From: Gammaproteobacteria bacterium
GTDB lineage: Bacteria; Pseudomonadota; Gammaproteobacteria; UBA7966
Reading direction: 5' to 3'
NCBI GenBank assembly: GCA_003485715.1
Contig: DNIF01000284.1
Coordinates: forward strand, 1 to 17,045
Length of the DNA: 17,045 nucleotides
The translations under genes and the position numbers were made by a program. Shown piece by piece: positions 7,334-14,934 of this stretch (position 1 is its first letter; each line of letters starts with the position of its first letter). The notes beneath the pieces are model-generated. The model searched no databases. It saw only the letters and a list, made by a program, of their open reading frames with translations, and had not been told where the DNA came from.

Positions 7334-7366
7334 GCCCGGGGTGCAGGCCTCCCTGCCACCCCGGGC
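7334..7366 (+). terminator. Strong GC hairpin after hpf, terminator-like but without a T-run
   Basis: GCCCGGGGTG (7334-7343) pairs perfectly with CACCCCGGGC (7357-7366). CAGG and CCTG inside extend the stem across a one-base bulge. It starts 18 bases after the hpf stop. No T-run follows, so it may block 3' decay or act with Rho instead of terminating alone. It suggests that rpoN-hpf and hprK-ptsI are separate transcripts. Confidence 0.5.
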
Positions 7367-7631
7367 GCTGTGCAGGGTAGTCCGAGATCCCATGACAGGC
7401 CGCCCGGAGCCGTGGTTTTGTGCGTTGCGTATGGAATATCGCCCGCTCGGGTGAGGTCGCTCGCTCGCTGCCGATTCACCATAGTCGGGTGCAGCCATGA
7501 GACACTAACTCGCCCGCCGTCGCTCCGGTCGTCGCTCGACCGATGGCAACGGGGCGTATCGGCAGCAGCAAATCCAACACCCCCACGGCCTTCCCACCCC
7601 GATCGCGAGTACGCAACCGAGTCGACTCCCA
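7367..7631. other. Non-coding gap before hprK, where ptsN is often found
   Basis: No open frame here has a recognisable protein. Three copies of GTCGCTC occur at 7456-7462, 7519-7525 and 7531-7537, the first inside a run of CGCT units. A perfect palindrome GAGTCGACTC (7619-7628) ends three bases before the hprK ATG. In Xanthomonas-like clusters ptsN lies between hpf and hprK. I see no PtsN motif in any frame of this gap, and it is too short for the roughly 450-base gene. The gap presumably contains the hprK promoter, but I could not pick a convincing pair of elements. Confidence 0.45.
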
Positions 7632-8666
7632 ATGCGCTCGATAACCGTGCGCGAACTGCACAACCTGCATGCAGCCCGACTTGGCCTCGGTTGGGTTGCC
7701 GGACACCATGGTGGCGACCGCACCATCACCAGTGAGGGTGTGCGCGCCGCAAAGGTTCGTCCCTATGCCGATGACGACCTCATGCAGGCAAGTCGGTCGC
7801 TACCTGAAGCCATCGAGATTTCGCCCTCCAAGTCCCTGGTCGGGCATCTGAATCTCATCCATCCCAACCGGGTGCAGATCCTCGGACTCTCCGAGATACG
7901 CTATCTCGACAATCTGCGTGACATCTCCCGTCAGGACGCGATGCGGCAGCTCTACGCGAACGAGCCCGACTGCATCATCGTGGCGGAGGGCCAGCCGGTA
8001 CCAGAAAATCTCCGCGTCTGCTGCGACCAGTACGCAATCCCGCTATTCGTTTCCGAGCTGTCCAGCGATCGCATCATCGATGCCCTCCACTACCACCTCA
8101 CCAACGTGCTCTCCGAGGTAGTCACGTTGCACGGTGTGTTCATGGAGGTGACCGCCGTTGGCGTGCTTCTCACCGGGCCTTCCGGGGTTGGCAAGAGCGA
8201 ACTTGCGCTGGAACTCATCACCCGCGGCCATCGTCTGGTTGCGGATGATGCACCGGAGTTTTCCCGCATTGCGCCCGATATCATCAACGGCCGCTGCCCC
8301 CGTTCCCTGTCCGACTTCCTCGAGGTTCGCGGGATAGGCATCATCAACGTGCGGCAGTTGTTCGGGGACAGCGCGATCAAGAGCAACAAGTACCTCCGCT
8401 TCATCATCCGACTGCAGCCCATGGACACCGAGCATCTGCGGGAGCTGGACCGTCTTTCCGGGTCGCACAGTAGCCGTCGGATCCTTGATATCGATATCCC
8501 TGAAATCACGATTCCGGTCGGGCCGGGACGCAACCTGGCAGTGCTGGTGGAGTGTGCCGTGCGCAATCACATCCTCAGGATGAGCGGATACGACAGCTCT
8601 GAGGCATTCAGTGCACGCCAACGTGACTTGATGCTGAATGTCGGCGGCACGGGCGCCGAGGGATGA
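7632..8666 (+). CDS. hprK: HprK, HPr(Ser) kinase/phosphorylase
   Basis: This bifunctional enzyme of 344 residues phosphorylates and dephosphorylates a serine on HPr. The N-terminal domain (about 1-155) carries the family start LGWVAGHHGGDR. The catalytic domain has His167 (LHGVF), P-loop GPSGVGKS (182-189), LVADDAPEF with Asp205-206, and the HprK signature EVRGIGIINVRQLFG (231-245). It is slightly longer than the usual 310-320. The ATG at 7632 has no ribosome-binding site and is preceded by the palindrome at 7619-7628. The stop overlaps rapZ (ATGA). Its target ptsH is three genes downstream and has the matching serine. HprK is absent from enterics but known in Xanthomonadales and betaproteobacteria. 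Confidence 0.95.
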   Translation: MRSITVRELHNLHAARLGLGWVAGHHGGDRTITSEGVRAAKVRPYADDDLMQASRSLPEAIEISPSKSLVGHLNLIHPNRVQILGLSEIRYLDNLRDISRQDAMRQLYANEPDCIIVAEGQPVPENLRVCCDQYAIPLFVSELSSDRIIDALHYHLTNVLSEVVTLHGVFMEVTAVGVLLTGPSGVGKSELALELITRGHRLVADDAPEFSRIAPDIINGRCPRSLSDFLEVRGIGIINVRQLFGDSAIKSNKYLRFIIRLQPMDTEHLRELDRLSGSHSSRRILDIDIPEITIPVGPGRNLAVLVECAVRNHILRMSGYDSSEAFSARQRDLMLNVGGTGAEG

Positions 8667-9547
8667 GCACCATGACTCCCGAAGAGGCATCCAGGCGCCT
8701 GCTCGTGGTTTCTGGCCTTTCGGGTGCCGGCAAGACAGTTGCTCTGCGCGCCCTGGAGGATTCCGGCTTCTACTGTGTCGACAATCTCCCGCTTGACTTC
8801 CTGCCGCGTTTCGCAGAACTCATGCAGACGAGCGACCAACCCACCTGGTCGCGGGTAGCCGTCGGCATCGACGCACGAAATCCGGCGGCAGCGTTACATG
8901 CCTTTCCGGAGCAGTTGCGCAAGCTGAGACAATCCGGGCTTGATGTCGAGCTACTTTTTCTTGATGCGTCCAACGAAACCCTCTTCAAGAGATTTCAGGA
9001 GACCCGGCGCCAGCATCCCCTGTTCGCCGACGGCTGCCCGCTGGTTACAGCCATTGCGGCCGAGCGCCAGTTGCTGGAGCCGCTGACCGAGGCCGCCGAT
9101 CTTCTGGTGGACACCACCACCACGCACATTCACCAACTGCGTGAACTCATCCGGTTGCGCATCGTCGGTCGGACCACTGGGCAGCTCTCACTTCAGTGTC
9201 TGTCCTTTGGCTTCAAGTACGGAGTCCCGGGAGATGTCGATTTTGTCTTCGACGCTCGCTTCCTGCCCAACCCGCACTGGAAGCCCTCCTTGCGGGATCT
9301 CACGGGCAAGGATCCGGAGGTCGCAACCTTCCTGAATCAAGACCCCCGCGCGCGTGCCTACCTTGAATCAATCTGCGTCTTTCTCGATCACTGGTTGCCG
9401 GATTTCGAGGCTGACGACCGTAGTTACCTCACGGTAGCAATTGGCTGTACCGGCGGGCGTCATCGCTCCGTATGGCTCGTCGAGCAGGTCGCGGCGCACA
9501 TGGAGGTGTCCGGTCGTCGTACCGTGGTGACACACCGTGAACGCTGA
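8663..9547 (+). CDS. rapZ: RapZ, P-loop RNase adapter protein
   Basis: This 294-residue protein belongs to the RapZ/YvcJ family. It has an N-terminal P-loop GLSGAGKT (18-25), followed by VDNLP (39-43). The conserved C-terminal domain holds FGFKYGVP, DARFLPNP and GCTGGRHRSV (261-270). In E. coli RapZ binds the small RNA GlmZ and delivers it to RNase E, coupling glucosamine 6-phosphate level to glmS expression; in other bacteria the role is less clear. The ATG overlaps the hprK stop by four bases. A second ATG four codons in is an equally possible start. The link with PTS regulators fits the conserved gene order. Whether this host has GlmZ cannot be seen here. Confidence 0.95.
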   Translation: MSTMTPEEASRRLLVVSGLSGAGKTVALRALEDSGFYCVDNLPLDFLPRFAELMQTSDQPTWSRVAVGIDARNPAAALHAFPEQLRKLRQSGLDVELLFLDASNETLFKRFQETRRQHPLFADGCPLVTAIAAERQLLEPLTEAADLLVDTTTTHIHQLRELIRLRIVGRTTGQLSLQCLSFGFKYGVPGDVDFVFDARFLPNPHWKPSLRDLTGKDPEVATFLNQDPRARAYLESICVFLDHWLPDFEADDRSYLTVAIGCTGGRHRSVWLVEQVAAHMEVSGRRTVVTHRER

Positions 9548-9577
9548 CATCGAAGCATTGGAGGCGCGGGAAACGGC

Positions 9578-9976
9578 ATGACAGTTGGCCTGCTCATCAT
9601 CACTCACGATGGTATTGGCACGACGTTGTTCGACAGCGCAACGACGGCACTTGGACAGTGTCCCTTGCCCACTCGTCTCATCACCGCCTCGCGAGACTGC
9701 GATCCGGAGCTGCTCGATACGCGGGCACGGGAGCATCTGCGCGAGCTCGATAGTGGATCCGGGGTGCTGGTCCTGACCGATCTTTACGGCTCGACACCCA
9801 GCAATGTGGCTACCGGTCTGTTGCCAAACGGAAGAATCCGCATTGTGACGGGCCTGAATCTCCCGATGCTGATTCGGGTGCTCAACTATCCTGAGCTCGG
9901 TTTGGTCGAGCTCGCGGCCAAGGCCGAAAGTGGCGGCCTCAATGGAATCTTCCTGATACCGGACGACAGCAAATGA
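9578..9976 (+). CDS. PTS EIIA component, mannose/sorbose family
   Basis: This 132-residue single-domain protein starts MTVGLLIITHDGIG, with His10 as the probable phosphorylation site, and contains the family motif LTDLYGSTPSN. In sugar-transporting PTS, mannose-family EIIA passes phosphate from HPr to EIIB. No EIIB, EIIC or EIID is nearby, so a regulatory role is inferred; similar lone EIIA(Man) genes lie between rapZ and ptsH in Xanthomonas and betaproteobacteria. A GGAGG (9560-9564) lies 13 bases before the ATG, rather far, in a 30-base gap after rapZ. The stop overlaps the ptsH start (ATGA). It is named ptsM or manX in different genomes, so I give no symbol. Confidence 0.92.
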   Translation: MTVGLLIITHDGIGTTLFDSATTALGQCPLPTRLITASRDCDPELLDTRAREHLRELDSGSGVLVLTDLYGSTPSNVATGLLPNGRIRIVTGLNLPMLIRVLNYPELGLVELAAKAESGGLNGIFLIPDDSK

Positions 9977-10248
9977 GCAGCCTGACAAGGACCATTACCA
10001 TCTGCAATAAGCTGGGCCTGCACGCACGCGCCGCGGCCCGGTTCGTACAGCTTGCCTCCCGCTTCGAGAGCGAAATCCGACTCACCAGAGGGAGTCGGGA
10101 GGCGAATGGAAAAAGCATCATGGGCGTGATGATGCTAGCCGCCGGAAAGGGCACCGAACTCGCGCTCATCATCGAGGGTAACGACGCCGAGGAGGCGATG
10201 GCCGAATTGGTCGGGATGGTCGAGAACCGCTTCGGGGAGAGCGAGTGA
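9973..10248 (+). CDS. ptsH: HPr, phosphocarrier protein
   Basis: This is a 91-residue HPr. The phosphorylated histidine is His17 within NKLGLHARAA. The serine targeted by HprK is Ser48 within NGKSIMGVMML, which matches the Gram-positive regulatory site well. Both sites together with hprK nearby imply dual control: energy-coupled His phosphorylation from EI and ATP-dependent Ser phosphorylation from HprK. The ATG overlaps the EIIA stop and the stop overlaps the ptsI GTG, so the three genes are tightly coupled. Start choice is clear because the frame has no other start nearby. Confidence 0.96.
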   Translation: MSSLTRTITICNKLGLHARAAARFVQLASRFESEIRLTRGSREANGKSIMGVMMLAAGKGTELALIIEGNDAEEAMAELVGMVENRFGESE

Positions 10249-11984
10249 CCCTCGCCCTGCATGGGCTGGGTGTTTCCCGTGGCATCGCCATTGGTGCGGT
10301 GCACTTGCTCAAGCGTGATGCACCAGAGCCTACTGAACGCGGCATAGAGGCGGACGAGATCGAAACGGAGGTAGAGCGCCTCCGGGCGGCGGTTGCCGCG
10401 GCCAGCGATCAGATCCGTTCGGTGCTTACGCGCATCCCGGCCGATGCCCCGGGTGACATCGGTGCTTTCCTCGACGCGCATCTCATGATGCTGAACGACG
10501 CGGCCTTCACGGGTGAGCCCGTGCGGCTCATCCGCGAGCGCGCCTGCAATGCCGAATGGGCGTTGGCACTGCAGCGGGATGCGCTGATGCGCGTCTTCAG
10601 TGCCATGGAGGATCCCTATCTGCGCACGCGCCAGGACGATGTCCGGCACGTCGTGGAGCGCATTCTGCGCGTGTTGTCTGGTGCAGCACCCGTGGCGCAC
10701 GACAAGGAAGGCGAAAACCTGCATGGGCTGGTCATCGTCGCCGAGGATCTCACGCCAGCCGATACGGTGCAGTTGCAGCAGGCCGGGATCGCCGCTTTCG
10801 CTATCGAACACGGGGGTCCGACCGCGCACACGGCCATCCTGGCCCGAAGCCTCGGCATACCTGCGATTGTTGGCTTGCCCAACCTGCGGCGATTGTTGCG
10901 CGATGGGGAAACCATCGTCATCGACGGTACCGCGGGTGTGCTTATTGCGCTGGCGGATGAGGCGCTGCTGCGCTACTACCGTGAACGCAAGCGCCAAGAG
11001 CGCCGCTACCAGACCGAGCTCATCCAGCTTCGCGAGGCGGAAAGCCTCACACTGGATGGCATCGCCGTAGAACTTCAGGCCAACATCGAACTCACTGCTG
11101 ACTTTGCCTCCGTGCGGCGCGTCGGTGCACGAGGAGTCGGGCTTTATCGTACCGAGTTCCTCTACATGAACCGTACGACCCCACCTTCGGAGGAAGAGCA
11201 GTTCGAGACCTACGTGGGGATCTTCCGTGAGATGGATGGTGTACCCGTCACGATCCGCACGGTCGACCTGGGGGCGGACAAGCTCAATCTGAACTGGCAG
11301 CGCACATCTGCCAGTGCGGTCAATCCTGCACTCGGCCTGCGTGGCTTGAGACTATGCCTGCACGAGCCCGAGCTGCTGATTGCGCAGCTGAGGGCGATCC
11401 TGCGGGCTTCGGCCTTCGGGCCCCTGCGCATGATGGTTCCGATGATCTCCACGCTGCAGGAGCTGAGGCAGTTCATGGCGCACCTGGAGGAAGTGCGTAA
11501 GGAGCTCCGTCGAGAAGAGTGTGAGTTCGATGAGTCCATGCCGATTGGCGGCATGATCGAAGTACCGGCAGCCGCACTCTGCGCGGACACCTTCGCAGCC
11601 GCGTTGGATTTCCTCTCGATTGGCACCAACGACTTGATTCAATACACCATGGCCATCGACCGTGACAACGAGGAGGTCAGCTATCTCTACGATCCGATCA
11701 ATCCAGGGGTGCTGCGGCTGATCGATTACGTATTGCAGGCGGGAATACGCCACGCCACTCCGGTCGCCATGTGCGGCGAGATGGCCGGAGATACCCGCTA
11801 CGTCCGGCTTCTGCTGGCGATGGGGTTGCGCAGCTTCAGTGTGCACCCGGCTGCGCTTCTGGAGGTCAAGCGCGTTATCCGCAGGACTTCGCTCGAGAGT
11901 CTGGCCTCGTTTGGGGCGCGCACACGCCTTTTGGAATCCTGCGCCGAGGTGCGCGACTTGCTGAGCGAGTTGGAAGCACTGTAG
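10245..11984 (+). CDS. ptsI: Enzyme I, phosphoenolpyruvate-protein phosphotransferase
   Basis: This 579-residue cytoplasmic enzyme transfers phosphate from PEP to HPr. The N-terminal domain has the phospho-histidine motif GGPTAHTAILARSLGIPAIVG with His195; the usual Ser before this His is Ala here. The C-terminal PEP-binding barrel shows YRTEFLYM (Arg302), TIRTVDLGADK (Arg338), MIEVPAA (Glu439), FLSIGTNDLIQY (Asp463) and AMCGEMAGD with catalytic Cys510. The GTG start overlaps the ptsH stop. Length matches E. coli EI (575). All catalytic residues I can check are present, so it should be active. It ends the PTS cluster; a 67-base gap follows before argS. Confidence 0.96.
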   Translation: MTLALHGLGVSRGIAIGAVHLLKRDAPEPTERGIEADEIETEVERLRAAVAAASDQIRSVLTRIPADAPGDIGAFLDAHLMMLNDAAFTGEPVRLIRERACNAEWALALQRDALMRVFSAMEDPYLRTRQDDVRHVVERILRVLSGAAPVAHDKEGENLHGLVIVAEDLTPADTVQLQQAGIAAFAIEHGGPTAHTAILARSLGIPAIVGLPNLRRLLRDGETIVIDGTAGVLIALADEALLRYYRERKRQERRYQTELIQLREAESLTLDGIAVELQANIELTADFASVRRVGARGVGLYRTEFLYMNRTTPPSEEEQFETYVGIFREMDGVPVTIRTVDLGADKLNLNWQRTSASAVNPALGLRGLRLCLHEPELLIAQLRAILRASAFGPLRMMVPMISTLQELRQFMAHLEEVRKELRREECEFDESMPIGGMIEVPAAALCADTFAAALDFLSIGTNDLIQYTMAIDRDNEEVSYLYDPINPGVLRLIDYVLQAGIRHATPVAMCGEMAGDTRYVRLLLAMGLRSFSVHPAALLEVKRVIRRTSLESLASFGARTRLLESCAEVRDLLSELEAL

Positions 11985-12051
11985 CCGCGGCTGCCCGGAC
12001 GTACGACGGGCGCGTTAAACTCCGGGCCCGCTCACAACAACCGTTGCGCCC

Positions 12052-13797
12052 GTGAAAACCATCCTCGCCGACCTCATCCTTTCCGCCGCCCGGGCCGTCG
12101 CTCCGGACGTACCGCTCCCCCCCCTGTCGATCGAGCGCTGCCGCGACCCACGCCACGGCGATTTCGCCTCGAATGCCGCGCTGGTGCTCGCCAAGCTCCT
12201 CGGCCGTTCCCCCCGTGGGGTGGCGGAAGCCCTGATTGCTTTTATACCCGCAGACGAGCGCATTGCGCGCGTCGAGATCGCGGGGCCAGGCTTCATCAAC
12301 CTCACGTTAAGCGCCGGGGCCACGCTGGGTACCGTGTTGACCGTGCTGCAGTCGGGACATGGCTATGGGCGGTCACCTGCGGGCAGTGGTGCACGTTTGC
12401 AGGTGGAGTTCGTGTCGGCCAATCCGACCGGGCCGCTGCACATTGGCCATGGACGCGGTGCGGCCTACGGTGCGGCGCTGGCCGATGTGCTGGAGGCGGC
12501 CGGACATCAGGTGGATCGCGAATATTACGTGAACGATGCCGGACGCCAGATGGACATCCTCGCTTTGAGCGTCTGGCTGCGTTATCTGACCCTCGGTGGC
12601 CAGGTCCCGACGTTCCCACCCAATGCCTACCAGGGTAGCTATGTGGGTGACGTCGCGCGGGACCTGCGTGAGCGTGAAGGCGAGCGCTTCGACGTGCCGG
12701 TGTGCGGCACCCTGCTCGAGGCCCCCGTGCCGGATGATGGGCGCGAGGAATATCTGGACGCACTCATCGAACATGCTCGTATGTCTCTCGGCAGTGCAGG
12801 ATGGGGCATCGTGCATGCGGCCGGACTCGACGCCATCCTCGACGATATCCGGGCGGATCTGCATGAATTCGGGGTGGAGTTTCAGAACTGGTTTTCCGAG
12901 CGTTCACTCGCAGACTCTGGGGCCGTGGACCGCGCGCTCGAGCGCCTCGAGGCCTCAGGGCATCTCTACCGGAAAGAGGGGGCGCTGTGGTTCCGCTCCT
13001 CGAACTTCGGCGACGAGAAGGATCGTGTGGTCGAGCGCGAAAACGGGCAGCGGACCTACTTCGCCTCCGACATCGCCTACCACGCCCAGAAGCTCGAGCG
13101 TGGCTATGACCGCGTGATTGACGTCTGGGGCGCGGATCATCACGGCTATATCCCGCGGGTGAAGGCCGCGCTCACGGCGCTCGATTTCGATCCAGAGCGA
13201 CTCGAGATCCAGTTGGTCCAGTTCGCCACCCTCTATCGGGGCGGGCAACGGGCGCAGATGTCCACGCGATCAGGGGAGTTCGTGACCCTGCGAGAGTTGC
13301 GCAAGGAAGTCGGCAAGGACGCGGCGCGTTACTTCTACGTGATGCGACGCAGTGACCAGCATCTGGATTTCGATCTGGATCTGGCCACCAGCCAATCGAG
13401 CGACAATCCCGTCTACTACGCGCAATACGCCCACGCGCGGATCTGTAGCGTGTTTCGCCAGTGGCAGGAGGCAAACCCGGGGCTTGCCTGGAGCCCACCT
13501 GCGCAGGTCGACGCGCTGTTACCGCTGGTCGAGCCTGAGGAACTCGCCCTGATCGCCGAACTTGCTCGCTACCCTGAAGTCGTCGCCAGCGCCGCCCGAG
13601 CCCGCGAACCGCATCAGATCGCCAACTTCCTGCGCGAGGCATCAGCCGCACTGCATGCCTGGTACAACAACCACAAGTTCCTCGGCGTCAGCCCCGACGG
13701 GCTCGAGGTCGCCCGGTTGACGCTGGCCGCTGCTACCCGACAGGTGCTCGCAAACGCACTCCGCCTGCTCGGTGTCGGTACGCCGGAGCGCATGTGA
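12052..13797 (+). CDS. argS: ArgS, arginyl-tRNA synthetase
   Basis: This 581-residue class I synthetase charges tRNA-Arg. The N-terminal Add1 domain (about 1-90) recognises the tRNA D-loop. FVSANPTGPLHIGHGRG contains the HIGH motif at 130-133. YYVNDAGRQMD follows. The KMSKS position is degenerate, QMSTRSGEF (Met403), as in many ArgRS enzymes. The C-terminal DALR anticodon-binding domain includes YAQYAHARI and ends with LLGVGTPERM. The GTG at 12052 begins exactly where family homology begins. The inverted repeat GGGCGC (12008-12013) and GCGCCC (12046-12051) flanks a TTAAAC (12015-12020), a possible -10 element. The stop overlaps the SPOR gene (GTGA). Confidence 0.97.
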   Translation: MKTILADLILSAARAVAPDVPLPPLSIERCRDPRHGDFASNAALVLAKLLGRSPRGVAEALIAFIPADERIARVEIAGPGFINLTLSAGATLGTVLTVLQSGHGYGRSPAGSGARLQVEFVSANPTGPLHIGHGRGAAYGAALADVLEAAGHQVDREYYVNDAGRQMDILALSVWLRYLTLGGQVPTFPPNAYQGSYVGDVARDLREREGERFDVPVCGTLLEAPVPDDGREEYLDALIEHARMSLGSAGWGIVHAAGLDAILDDIRADLHEFGVEFQNWFSERSLADSGAVDRALERLEASGHLYRKEGALWFRSSNFGDEKDRVVERENGQRTYFASDIAYHAQKLERGYDRVIDVWGADHHGYIPRVKAALTALDFDPERLEIQLVQFATLYRGGQRAQMSTRSGEFVTLRELRKEVGKDAARYFYVMRRSDQHLDFDLDLATSQSSDNPVYYAQYAHARICSVFRQWQEANPGLAWSPPAQVDALLPLVEPEELALIAELARYPEVVASAARAREPHQIANFLREASAALHAWYNNHKFLGVSPDGLEVARLTLAAATRQVLANALRLLGVGTPERM

Positions 13798-14363
13798 GGG
13801 GCCAGTCCCGTCGCGGCACCAGAGGCTCACGCCGGGACGGTAGCGGTGGTAGCCATCCATTTCTTTGGGGTCTTCTCGCGGGCGTGGCCCTGGTCGTGAC
13901 GGCCGGGTATTTCCTGCTGCCGCCCCCACCCCCACCCGGTCTCACCACGAGCGAGTCGGTACCCGCGCCGGATACGCCTGTCGCGGCTCCGGCGCAGGGA
14001 ATCGCACCGGTGGCGCAGTACGATTTCTACACCATCCTGCGTGACATGGAGGTCAAGGTTCCGGACTGGCAGCTCGAGCCCGAGCAAACGGTGGATCAGA
14101 AGCCCGAGGTCGTCACTGAGCCAGGTGAATACGCCTTGCAGGTAGGTGCCTTCCGTCGCTCCGCGGATGCAGAGCGGGCGCGGGCGGATCTGGCACTCAA
14201 AGGGATCCGCGCCGCCATCCAGGAGGTGACCATCAACGACAACGAGAAGTGGTTCCGGGTGCGGGTCGGCCCGTTTGCGGATGTGGAGACCTTGAGACAG
14301 GCTCGCGCAAGTCTGATCGAGCAGGGCGTCGCCTTCATTGTCATACGCGACCGCAAGGGTTGA
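13794..14363 (+). CDS. SPOR-domain membrane protein (FtsN-like)
   Basis: This is a 189-residue bitopic protein. It has a basic cytoplasmic start (RGQSRRGTRGSRR), one membrane helix at about 23-42, a proline run PPPPPP (43-48), and a low-complexity linker. The C-terminal SPOR domain at about 110-187 contains YALQVGAFRRSADAERARADL and FRVRVGPFADVETLRQAR. SPOR domains bind glycan strands stripped of stem peptides at division septa. Location after argS matches the FtsN/SPOR gene of many gammaproteobacteria, so it may be the FtsN of this organism, though sequence outside SPOR is too divergent to prove it. The GTG start overlaps the argS stop by four bases. Confidence 0.88.
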   Translation: MRGQSRRGTRGSRRDGSGGSHPFLWGLLAGVALVVTAGYFLLPPPPPPGLTTSESVPAPDTPVAAPAQGIAPVAQYDFYTILRDMEVKVPDWQLEPEQTVDQKPEVVTEPGEYALQVGAFRRSADAERARADLALKGIRAAIQEVTINDNEKWFRVRVGPFADVETLRQARASLIEQGVAFIVIRDRKG

Positions 14364-14364
14364 G

Positions 14365-14380
14365 CGCGGGCTGTCCCGCG
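14365..14380 (+). terminator. Hairpin immediately after the SPOR gene
   Basis: CGCGGG (14365-14370) pairs perfectly with CCCGCG (14375-14380) across a CTGT loop, two bases after the SPOR stop codon. No T-run follows, so this is a terminator-like or 3'-stabilising hairpin for the argS operon and not a textbook intrinsic terminator. Confidence 0.4.
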
Positions 14381-14669
14381 ATACCCAGCGATCGCAGCGT
14401 GGAGCCAGTGCGCCGTCAATGACTGGCCGGGACCATTGAATTCATCGGGTCATGGCCGCGTGCGCCATCGGCGCAGACTCCCGGTCAACCCCGGTCAGCG
14501 CATCGATCGTGTGAACTGCGTCACAGCCAAGGTAAGCGCCGCATTCCGATTTGAGGACTGCAGACTAAACTTGTGTGGACATCCAAGAGAAGCAGTTCGC
14601 GAAATCATCGCGGCGGCCCGCGCTGTAAGCCGGGGCTGCAACCTGGCAACGCACCGTAAGGCCGACCGA
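14381..14669. other. Intergenic stretch with no supported gene
   Basis: An 81-codon plus-strand frame starts from a TTG at 14436, but it runs through the tRNA-Gly 3' end and resembles nothing I know. A TAAACT at about 14566-14571 looks like a -10 element but lacks a good -35. Downstream of the tRNA on the minus strand I see no clear terminator. I would leave this stretch unannotated. Confidence 0.4.
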
Positions 14670-14743
14670 TGGAGCGGGTGATGGGAATCGAACCCACGCC
14701 TGAGGCTTGGGAAGCCGCCGTTCTACCATTGAACTACACCCGC
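14670..14743 (-). tRNA. tRNA-Gly (anticodon CCC)
   Basis: This is a 74-base cloverleaf on the minus strand with encoded CCA (14672-14670). The 7-bp acceptor stem GCGGGTG/CACCCGC is perfect. The D stem is GTTC/GAAC with loop AATGGTA. The anticodon loop TTCCCAA gives CCC, reading GGG codons. The T arm is GTGGG-TTCGATT-CCCAT. The anticodon stem GCGGC/GCCTC has one mismatch, C28 against T42. The 4-base variable loop and overall sequence match the glyU type of gammaproteobacteria. It stands alone, not in a tRNA array, with a promoter just upstream on the same strand. Confidence 0.95.
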
Positions 14744-14755
14744 CGCTCACCGCTA

Positions 14756-14783
14756 ACGATACCGGACCGGGCGGGGCGGTCAA
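14756..14783 (-). promoter_or_regulatory. Sigma-70 promoter of tRNA-Gly
   Basis: On the minus strand TTGACC (14783-14778) and TATCGT (14761-14756) are separated by 16 bases. The expected transcription start is near 14749, about 6 bases before the mature tRNA 5' end at 14743. The short leader and good -35 fit a stable-RNA promoter. Confidence 0.7.
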
Positions 14784-14906
14784 CCTCCTGTGCGCTAACC
14801 GGTGGTGGCAGCGAGGCCATGGCGAGGCACGGTAAGGCGCTTCCTGGTCAGTCGGTCTTGGGGCAGCGTATTTGCGGCAAAACAGCTAAAACTCAAAGCG
14901 TTAGGG

Positions 14907-14934
14907 TTGACTTTTCACCTTGAGCCTCTATAAA
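14907..14934 (+). promoter_or_regulatory. Sigma-70 promoter of the response regulator
   Basis: TTGACT (14907-14912) and TATAAA (14929-14934) are separated by 16 bases, each one mismatch from consensus. It is the strongest promoter-like sequence in the window and sits in an AT-richer patch. Transcription should start near 14941, giving a leader of about 36 bases before the GTG at 14977. Confidence 0.75.

Noticed and set aside
7325..7735. 136-codon plus-strand frame in the hpf-hprK gap as a ptsN remnant
   Set aside because: It has no PtsN motifs, has the Arg/Pro/Ser-rich composition of an off-frame reading in GC-rich DNA, and overlaps hprK by about 100 bases.
9615..9630. TGGCACG followed by a TTG, resembling a sigma-54 promoter
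   Set aside because: The spacing to the second element is wrong by a base, the GC of the -12 element is missing, and it lies inside the EIIA coding sequence.
13252..13275. Loss of KMSKS in ArgRS as evidence of an inactive enzyme
   Set aside because: Many functional arginyl-tRNA synthetases lack canonical KMSKS, and the rest of the protein is intact.
14436..14681. 81-codon plus-strand frame between the SPOR gene and the tRNA
   Set aside because: It starts with TTG, runs into the tRNA-Gly sequence, has no ribosome-binding site and resembles no known protein.
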